Shown here piece after piece: positions 56,559 to 64,000 of a DNA stretch of 64,000 nt. The DNA comes from Zygnema cylindricum. Taxonomy: Eukaryota > Streptophyta > Zygnematophyceae > Zygnematales > Zygnemataceae. The position numbers and the translations under genes are program-made. Position 1 is the stretch's first letter. The number at the start of each line of letters is the position of its first letter. The notes beneath the pieces were generated by a model. That model was not told the origin of the DNA. It was given only the letters and a program-made list of their open reading frames with translations, and did no database searches. The stretch lies in the NCBI GenBank assembly GCA_037447655.1, contig JBBHKE010003160.1, positions 126,001-190,000 on the forward strand. The letters run 5' to 3'.

Positions 56559-56788
56559 GGGATGTCCGCCTCCACCATATCATCACACGGGTCGCGCTCA
56601 CACTAGAGGTGCGAGTACTCAAACATGCACGAAAGAACGGGTTGCAGCGAGCCTGAGCTGCCAAAACACACTCGTCCTTCAAAATACAAAACGTGCCTAG
56701 GTGGGAACCCAACGTTGAACGGGAGGAGGAACCCTAACCAGCGGCAGCACACCCGTGGCTTCTCCTAGTCCGGCACAAGAGGAACCTC
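56559..56788. other. GC-richer DNA upstream of candidate exon
   Basis: About 230 bases without repeat match, more GC-rich than the surroundings. It could hold a 5' UTR or promoter of the candidate exon, now abutted by the B2 LTR. No TATA box is evident. Confidence 0.4.
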
Positions 56789-57849
56789 TGAAACTCAGAG
56801 ACCTCCATAAGTCCTCAGAATGGACAGCTTCCAAGAAGCCTCTAGGTTAACCTTGACCCTTTTTTGTTTCAGCAAGAACAACTGCCACCCTGGCAGACAA
56901 AAACTTTGACCACCTTTACCCCTATAATGGCAAGACTCCCTTGAGTTGATAGCAAAAAGAATCTCTGATGTTGCTCCCCTTAGCAATAAGTTATGGAGGG
57001 TCAAAGTTGACCTTTTGTACAAAAGCTCTCTGGGAGAGAGGTCCAATCTCCTAATTTTTCTAAGTCCAATCTCTCTCACACACTCTATCTATTCATGTAC
57101 GGAGCCAATCAAAATACACTTATGTACACAAAAGTACAGATGTCGGTGTACTTTCTGTACGGACGCTGTACGATATGACCTAAATGTTGACACATGGTAT
57201 ATCCAGATTCGCTCCCTTAATCCTCAAATATGCCGCGATACAATGTCATTCCGCCACATGTCATCTGATATGGCGATGACCAAAAACCGTCGAAATCCTC
57301 TTCCGCGATCTCGACGTTAATTTTGGCTGTCTGATTCACATTTAATCGTAGCCGTAATAAATATATGCGCGGTATTTGTTCTGTAAAGAAATCAATGCGC
57401 GTTATTCGTTTCTTATCCGTACCGTAATCCGTACTTTTACATTTCTAGATATATGTCTCCCGTAAACTGTTTCAGTTAAATGAATTATCCTACGTATTAA
57501 TTTTTAATTAAATATCAAACCCTAAAGTACATAACACTAGGTCTAGACTTAACGGATACGGCTAATGATACCGACTCCTTACTATCCTGATGCCCTGAGG
57601 ATCAAATCTTGGGGGCATCACATATTCTTTTAGTAAATAAACCCCTAACGGTATATAAACTAATACATATATTTCGCGTAAACCTCAGGATAGCCTAGGT
57701 AGCCATGGCTCTAGCTTCCTCTCCAATTTCTCAATGATTGCGAGAAGTGTGAGAGTTAATGAGAGAAGTCAGAGATAGACAACCTCGGCTTCTTTCTATA
57801 TTTCTATTTAGACCTAGAAAATACTTAAAACGGACCATTAATTTCTACA
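56789..57849 (-). repeat. 3' LTR of B2
   Basis: 1061 bp, minus orientation, TGTAGAAATT...GAGTTTCA. GTAC motifs at about 57098-57170. Confidence 0.92.
57548..57615 (+). other. tRNA-like block (antisense to B2 LTR)
   Basis: A-box-like CTTAACGGATACGGC (57548-57562) and B-box-like AGGATCAAATCTT (57598-57610). Confidence 0.55.
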
Positions 57850-59450
57850 CTCCCTTTATTTTCTAGTCAATCTTTAATTTTAGACCACACTTCTCCCTGC
57901 AAAAAAATTAGCTTAGAGGAATGCACAAGTTTGGTCATCATGTCTGCTACCATCTCGCTATCTCGTTGGTACTCAAGATTGATTATTTTGTTTTCTACTT
58001 TCTCTCTAACAAAGCTGAGTCTGATGTCCATGTGTTTGGTTTTAAAATGATGTTTAGGATTGGTAGAAATAGTGATTGCATCCTGATTATCACAAAAAAA
58101 ATTAAGCACTCCACTCTTAAGGTGACCAAGCTCACCAAGCAAAGACTTGACCCACATCAATTCTTTACAGAAGAGCAAGAGGCCATATACTCAGCTTCCA
58201 TGGTGGACTGAGCAATAACCTTTTGTTGTTTGCTACTCTAACAGCAAGCCCCATCACCCACATATAAAACATATCCCGAAGTGCATCTTTACATCGGAGC
58301 ATCACCAATATTGGCATCACTCCAAGTAGTGATGTCAGTATTCTCCCCACCCAAATGCAACCATAGATCCCTAGTTCCTATCAAATATCTAAAGACTCTC
58401 TTAGCTGCCTCCCAATCCTTCTTAGTGGGAGCATTTAGACTTCTACTCAGCACTCCTACAACTGCAGCTAAATCCGGCCGGGTACAATTCATAAAATAGA
58501 TTAGACTTCCCACTACTTGCCTATAAGGAATAGTCTGCATGAACTTCTGTTCATCAGGAGATAATTCCTCGTTTAAGACAATGGCTCCTTCTTCCTCACT
58601 CCCCTCACTCCCCTTGTTCAACTCCATTGGAGTTGTACAACTATTGGCTTTATCCATCTGAAATTTTTCAAGAATGTTCCCTATTGCTTCCTTTTAAGTC
58701 AACCTTATAATCTTTCTTTTTCGATCTCTTTCTACTTGAATTCTTAAAATATTTTTTGCTTCCCCCATAACGTTAATTTCAAATCTCCCCTTAAGATCGG
58801 TTTTCAGTTTATTATTTTTTTTTATTGATTTACTTAAAACAAACAAATTATCAATATAAATTGCAATAAATATAAAACCTTCCTCATCTTCGAAAACATA
58901 GATTGAGTGATCTAAACTGATTCGGATATATCCTTAAGAAACTCATCAAGCTTCTTATTCCACTATCAAGGCGCCTGTTTCAAACCATAAAGAGATTTAA
59001 TCAGCCGGCATACCTTACTCTCCTCTCCTTCCTCCACAAACCCTTCGGGTTGTCCCATGAAGATTTCCTCTTCCAATTCTCCATGCAAAAAGGTTGTCTT
59101 GATGTCCATCTGGTGCACTTCCCTGTCTTCTGCTGCTGCCAGGCTGAGAAGTATGCGGACAGAGGGAAATGTGACGACCGGGGTAAAGGTTTCCTCGTAG
59201 TCAATTCCCTCCTTTTGTGTGAATCCCTTTGCATTTAATGGGGCCTTCTAGCGCTCGATTCTTTATCTGGGTTAAGTTTTAATTTGAAAACCCACTTACA
59301 ACTGATTGGTTTTCGGTTAGGTGGACAGTCCACCAGCTCCCAAGTATCGGCTGCCATGATTGAAGCCATCTCCTCATTGATGGCTGTCTTCCACCAGTTT
59401 CTTTCTGGACAAGTCATCGCCTCTCCATAAGTTTGAGGTTCATCTTGATG
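57850..59450 (-). pseudogene. B2 reverse transcriptase and RNase H (broken)
   Basis: Minus strand. RNase H: ELMWVKSLLGELGHLKSGV, FFCDNQDAITISTNPKHHFK (57867-58178), and WSDANIGDAPM (58289-58657). In RT the catalytic YVDD reads YIDN (about 58848-58860), so the last Asp is lost. The N-terminal part EMASIMAADTWELVDCPPNR (59235-59417) is clear. Close to B1 but with its own mutations. Confidence 0.87.
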
Positions 59451-60150
59451 AGATAGTTTAGTTACCTTGTTATTAAACTGTTTTTCTTGCAGTCTTTTGC
59501 TACTTCTCCTCCCCCCCTAAAAATTTGAGGCCGAAATAGATGGTTCTCGTGGATTCTTTAGAACAATCTTGGCTTCTCCCCTATCCCTTGATTCCGAATC
59601 AATTTCCACCACGTCTTTCGCTTCCGGTAGAGTTGTCTTTGGAGTTTCCACAGTCGAGTCCTTTTCGGTCTGATTTGTTCGTGCAAGAATCTCATCTTCT
59701 CTAAAACCTGGATTGTTAGGAAGCTCAAAGTCATCGGAATTTTTTGACTCAAATCTGATTTTTACTGACTTTGTATACTTGAAAGGATCCACAGACTTTC
59801 TTTCCTCATAACTACTAGATGCTTTACTATGATTATATCTTCCCTTTTTATATCATAAACTCTATATCCTTTAACATCCTCATCATATCCTTATAAGTAT
59901 CTCGGTTTTCCTTTAGGATCTAGCTTCCAATTAGAGCGATCTGTATGTAGACTAAATACTTGACTGCTAAAAAAATTTAAGTGAGATATGTTTGGTTTCC
60001 AGCCTGTCCATCTCTCATAAGGTGTTTGATCTTTTATAGCTGAAGTAAGAACTCTATTTTTGAGGGTATAAACATAGGTCATTGCTTCAGCCCAAAACCT
60101 TTTTCCTATCTTCTTATCTAAAAACATACTTCTAGCACAATTGTCATGCA
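59451..60150 (-). pseudogene. B2 connection region and integrase C-terminus
   Basis: Minus strand. Acidic connection MDPFKYTKSVKIRFESKNSD (59517-59792) and integrase C-terminal TPYERWTGWKPNISHLNFFS (59891-60151). The integrase core with its catalytic acids is missing: sequence becomes unrelated at about 60150. Confidence 0.85.
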
Positions 60151-61435
60151 CGATTATATTTTTTTCCTATAGAGGATTTTCGACCCTGTTACTACTTCGT
60201 TGGATGTGGCTTCGGACCAATTTTGGAGTTGGTCAATATTGAGCCTGTAGGGCACCAAAAGCCATTTTTGAGAGACGATAATGATCACACATATATGTTA
60301 TTTTTTTTGTAATTGAACGCCCTATTAAAGTCTATATAGCATAGCTAGTTGAACTTTATTTCACTTAATTTGGATAATTAGGCTACAAGATATGTGAGGT
60401 TAAAATAGTGTTTTGGCGCAGATTGTATAAACGTTGATGTTCAATATCTTTTCAACGGCTGGGTTAAACATGCTGTATTTTATATTCATAGATAGAAGTT
60501 TTCAATAACTTTCTAATAAATGTTTGTTTGGATTGATCAAATAGAAATTATTTGAGATATAGCAGTTTTTGTAAACTGCATAATCTAGGTTAATTATTGA
60601 CTTTTTGAAGTAATGATTGCTTTTGCGGGTTGGAAATTAGTACAGGCTGTCTAACCGACTTTTCATAAGTCAGAAGATCTGACGTTTTTGGGAAATAAAC
60701 ATAGAATGATTCTCATAAACATAGAATGAGTCTCGTAGTGTCAGATTTTGATGCTAAGTATTAGTTCTAAGTACTTTAAGTTGTTGGAATTCAATATTGT
60801 CTTGGAAAATGAAGGCACAGAAGTCGCCTTCCAAAACCTGAACTTACCAGAAAAGAGCTATTTTGCCAACCTCCCTTTTGCCATCTTTAGATCATGTTGG
60901 AGTTGCCTTCCAGTTTTCAATTTGTGTCTTGTTTGGCAACAAGGATACTTGGGGCTTTCTGATTGCAATATTCCTTGGGCTTCTAAAGGAGGGAGTTGGA
61001 CGGATTTCTTATTGGGAGGGATCCGTGGGGTTTCGAGAGCTTTGGAGTCTGATCACGGGAGTTTTTCCGTAGCCTCAGTTTGCTTCTCTAGGTGGGTCAA
61101 AACACTTATTAACTTAGCATTCGGGGACGCTTGAATGTTACTTATTTTGTGCTAAATTCTTTGGAATATGTTTATATATTGTGGTGAATGGCTTCTATTT
61201 GAGTAGGGTAGGAGGCAATATTGTTAAGCTTGCGGGAGGCAATATTGTTAAGTCTGCAGAGATCACTGTTATAAATGTTATGGCAGTCTAAATTATTTCC
61301 ATTTTGATTTGATATGTTAATTCCCGAATTAGGGTTATGGTTGACTTTCTTTTGTTTAAAGTTGTTAGCATAGCCCAGCGAGCTTGATGATATTAAAGCT
61401 CGCGGTTAGACAAAACTGAGAGACCGTGCATTGTT
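60151..61435. other. Unassigned AT-rich region; possible leader or LTR of next element
   Basis: No recognisable gene. Two tandem copies of GGAGGCAATATTGTTAAG (about 61210-61250), a perfect hairpin GCGAGCTT/AAGCTCGC (61378-61385 with 61396-61403, 10-nt loop) and a short duplication CATAAACATAGAATGA (about 60700-60730). An open frame at 60748-61134 shows no domain. It could be the 5' LTR and leader of the gag at 61436, but no terminal repeat can be checked. Confidence 0.4.
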
Positions 61436-64000
61436 TTGTTTCATAAGGTGCACTTGTGTCTTTCATTTCGGTTTATTTTTTATATAAAAATGTCAAAAAA
61501 AAATATAGATGGATGTTGGAATAGAAGGGGAGGTGGGGGGGCACCTCGTAGACACATGTTTGGAACCCCGGAATGGGTGAAACTAGCTCTTCCTCTCGAA
61601 GGGCTGGCCAAATTTTTGCAGATTCGGGGATGCCATTGGTGCCATCAGTTTCCTTTACAGGTGGAGGACAAGACATTCCAAATCTCTTAAGTCCTCCCCC
61701 AATTTCACAATTTTGGCCCCACTCGGCTGAAGATTTCACAAGGGATTATAGAGACTGATGATACTCTTTCTGGATCTGATGCATTGGTACAGGAAAGGAC
61801 GTGGACAAAAGCAACACCCATTTCATCACCAAATGGAACAGACAATCGGAGAGTTAGACTTCGACAAGATCCAAGGGTGATTTTCAAGGAGAATTTTCAG
61901 AAAGTACGAGAAAATTTGGAAATTAGGTTGCAGCAACTCTCACCCATACCTATATCTATCCCAGTTATCACTTTCCAAACAAGAACAAACCCTTCTCCTT
62001 CCCCTCCTTCTCTCTTTAGCCCCTCCACCTCCTCATTTACACCATCTTTACCCATTTCCCCTCTTCCTCTTTCAAGATGTTTACCCATTTTCCCTACCTT
62101 TAACTCTTTTCATTTCCCTCCTCCACCTAGTGATGAAGAGGAACATTTACACCGACAGCGTGATGGAGGTAACATTATAGATAAATCAATTTCATCTCAT
62201 TCCACTCCTTCATCACCATCCACCCCTTCTTCACCTCCTTCTCCATAATCCTCGTCATTGATCCTTGATTTTTACAGTCCTTCGGAGCCACCCGATCCTC
62301 TTTCACCGATTGGGAGTGTGCCATCTTTCGGGAACTTTATTTCTCCTATTTTTGATACAACTTCTTCGGAAAACAGAGGATTTCGATTGACGTTTGAAGA
62401 CGGTTTTCGCATGGGGGATAACTCGATGTTATTTATCAAGGGTGCATCGGGCATTTTTTTTTTTTGTTTAAACTCCAATGGGAGTCTTTTTATGCCGCTG
62501 AAGTTAACAAGTACCGAGGAGGTGTGGTTCTGGCCGACTTAGAGCGGATGTTATTACCGATGATGATAGATCGATTGGCAAGTTGGGCTTTGTCAGATTA
62601 TATGGAGAGGAAGACATGCTTCACTGCTCCAACTATCAAGATTTCGGATCCGACTTTGGACAGGTCCCATGTTACTGCGGTGGTTGATCTTAAGGCAACC
62701 ATCCGTCACACTATTTCATCCACGTACACGTTTGATGATAAGTTACGTGATGAGACATTAGCTTACTCCCAGATGAAGAGATCAGAGTATGCCGCTATTG
62801 CTGCTCTGAGGATGGAGGCGAATTCTCAACCTTGTACCACATTACTAGGTATATGGGAGACTTAGTATACGGAGAAAAATGAGTCTTCCATGAGAGAATT
62901 TCATGAATTTAAACGGAAGCTTGGTGAAACTCCTCTCACTATGTACAACCGCCTTACAAACCTTTGTGTTCGAACTCAACAAGATATTAAAAATCCGTTG
63001 ATCATTGCTAAGTTTGAACACTAGTTGTCGAAATCCCTAGACCTGAAGACGACCCAGATTTTAGAAAATTGGATAGCTCAAAAAACTCTTAATGGTCTTC
63101 CTATCACTGCCTTTGATCTTGCTACCGTTGCTCAGAAATACCATGACCACTTTGCAGATCAAGAAGCTCAAGAGAGGACCATGACAGGGAAAGTTCGTAA
63201 AGATGAAGCATTTTCTGGATCCAACACTTCTTTTGTCACAAATGCTGAATTGAATGCTGCGATATCACGAGCAATGAAAGGGAATGGAGTAGCAGAGCCG
63301 AATCCGCAAGCTCATGGAGCGGATAGACAGATCCTATTCTCATGCAACAATTGTGGAGAGGTTGGACATGGTTGGCAAAAATGTCCGAGACCTTTATCAG
63401 TTGAGTTCGCAACAAAGAGGGCAAAGATTGATGCAGAACAAGATGCTCGGAATGTGGCACGTGGAGTTGGTGATCAGAGAAAGGGGAAAGATGGTGGAGG
63501 TCGGGATAACAGGAAAGGAGGTGACACCTCAGATGCACAACAGGTGGAATTTCGGAGAATTCGTCGAATTAGGCTTCCTCAGTTGGACCATCAAAACATT
63601 CCTGATTATTTGAGGACAAAGTTCTCTTCTCTTAACACGAAATGCGTGGCGTGTGGATATCAGAGCCATATGGCAGCTCAATGTTTTCAAAAACACGGAA
63701 TTGCGAAAAATTTGTTTATATATGTGAAAACTAATCCTGCTACCGAGAAAGAATTTATGAGTATTCTCACTTTTTGTCAAATTTATCTCCCTGGTGAGAC
63801 ATTTCAACCCGAGGGGGAGAGGAACGAGCCCGATCCGGTTTGGGGGGTAAAAATCGGATATCCAACACCTTTTGAGACGAAATTACAAAAAGAGTTGTTG
63901 GAAGTCAAACACAAACTTGATTCATTGATGAGAGAGAACGCAAGCAAGGGTGCTTCTTCTTCAAAGTCGGCCAAAAAATTAGAGAAAAAAGCTCGGTTGG
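61436..64000 (+). pseudogene. Retroelement gag with two CCHC zinc knuckles (broken, runs off window)
   Basis: The gag starts near 61488 (MSKKNIDGCWNRRGGGG) or later; a Pro/Ser-rich part follows (61784-62248: PSPSPPSLFSPSTSSFTPSL). Frame changes at a T12 run (about 62454-62465). The capsid-like part is FKLQWESFYAAEVNKYRGGV and REFHEFKRKLGETPLTMYNR, with stops at 62246, 62863 and about 63022. Two full knuckles follow: CNNCGEVGHGWQKC (near 63343) and CVACGYQSHMAAQC (near 63648). The C-terminus is Lys-rich (EKEFMSIL, KLDSLMRENASK). No pol domain lies within the window, so Gypsy, Copia or another class cannot be decided. Confidence 0.7.

Larger units (their letters stand above)
56789..60150 (-). 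mobile_element. Copia element B2 (family B), 5'-truncated
   Basis: Minus strand. 3' LTR 56789-57849, polypurine tract, RNase H, RT, connection and the C-terminal half of integrase, then the homology stops at about 60150. Gag, protease, integrase head and 5' LTR are absent. Left flank is ACCTC; no partner can be found. Confidence 0.88.

Noticed and set aside
60748-61134. 128-codon open frame
   Set aside because: No recognisable domain, overlapping frames of similar quality, and AT-rich surroundings; kept only as unassigned DNA.
61637-61655. Primer-binding site for the gag at 61.4 kb (TTGGTGCCATCAG)
   Set aside because: Only loosely similar to TGGTATCAGAG, and it lies inside a coding stretch rather than after an LTR end.

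Overview
The window looks like repeat-dense nuclear DNA from a land plant. It is built almost wholly from decayed Ty1/Copia LTR retrotransposons (order gag, protease, integrase, reverse transcriptase, RNase H) inserted into and recombined with one another. The match of two primer-binding sites to the plant initiator tRNA-Met and the plant-type promoter motifs support a plant. The degraded gag-protease at 29.7-31.0 kb recalls elements of non-seed plants (fern, lycophyte or moss), but that is only a guess. I see no intact protein gene, no rRNA, no CRISPR and no functional tRNA gene. Every gag-pol copy carries stops, frameshifts or lost catalytic residues.

Families were named from the sequence. 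Family A has LTRs of about 1.0 kb (TGTTGAAA...TTGCA). Family B has LTRs of about 1.05 kb (TGTAGAAA...TTTCA). Family C has LTRs of 0.7-1.0 kb (TGTTG...ACAACA). Family D is related to C. Family E is known here only from LTRs. Layout: 1-447 pol scrap; 448-6874 element A1 (+); 7126-20092 minus-strand A elements sharing LTRs in tandem (A2, A3, extra LTR), with a 1356-bp TIR transposon inside A3; 20093-29635 plus-strand D copies, rearranged and split by A-type LTRs; 29636-31277 an unrelated gag-protease relic; 31278-37385 element C1 (+); 37705-38607 solo LTR E1; 38842-46358 element B1 (-) with a nested solo B LTR; 46770-47417 LTR E2; 47598-55434 element C2 (-), whose 5' LTR holds nested solo LTRs of B and A; 55435-56788 mostly non-element DNA with one possible exon; 56789-60150 5'-truncated element B2 (-); 60151-61435 unassigned; 61436-64000 a gag pseudogene with two CCHC knuckles (+).

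Four structural points stand out. (1) LTRs of families A, B and E carry, antisense to the LTR, a tRNA-like block with A-box and B-box motifs, in family A often followed by a T-run. (2) The primer-binding site matches the anticodon arm of initiator tRNA-Met (half-tRNA priming, as in Drosophila copia), and the ATG that pairs with the anticodon is also the first ATG of gag. (3) In families C and D gag starts inside the LTR, exactly 59 nt (four of four LTRs) or 51 nt (two of two) before the LTR end, so the 3' LTR carries a second gag start. (4) Several nested insertions have clear target-site duplications, which lets the order of events be read.
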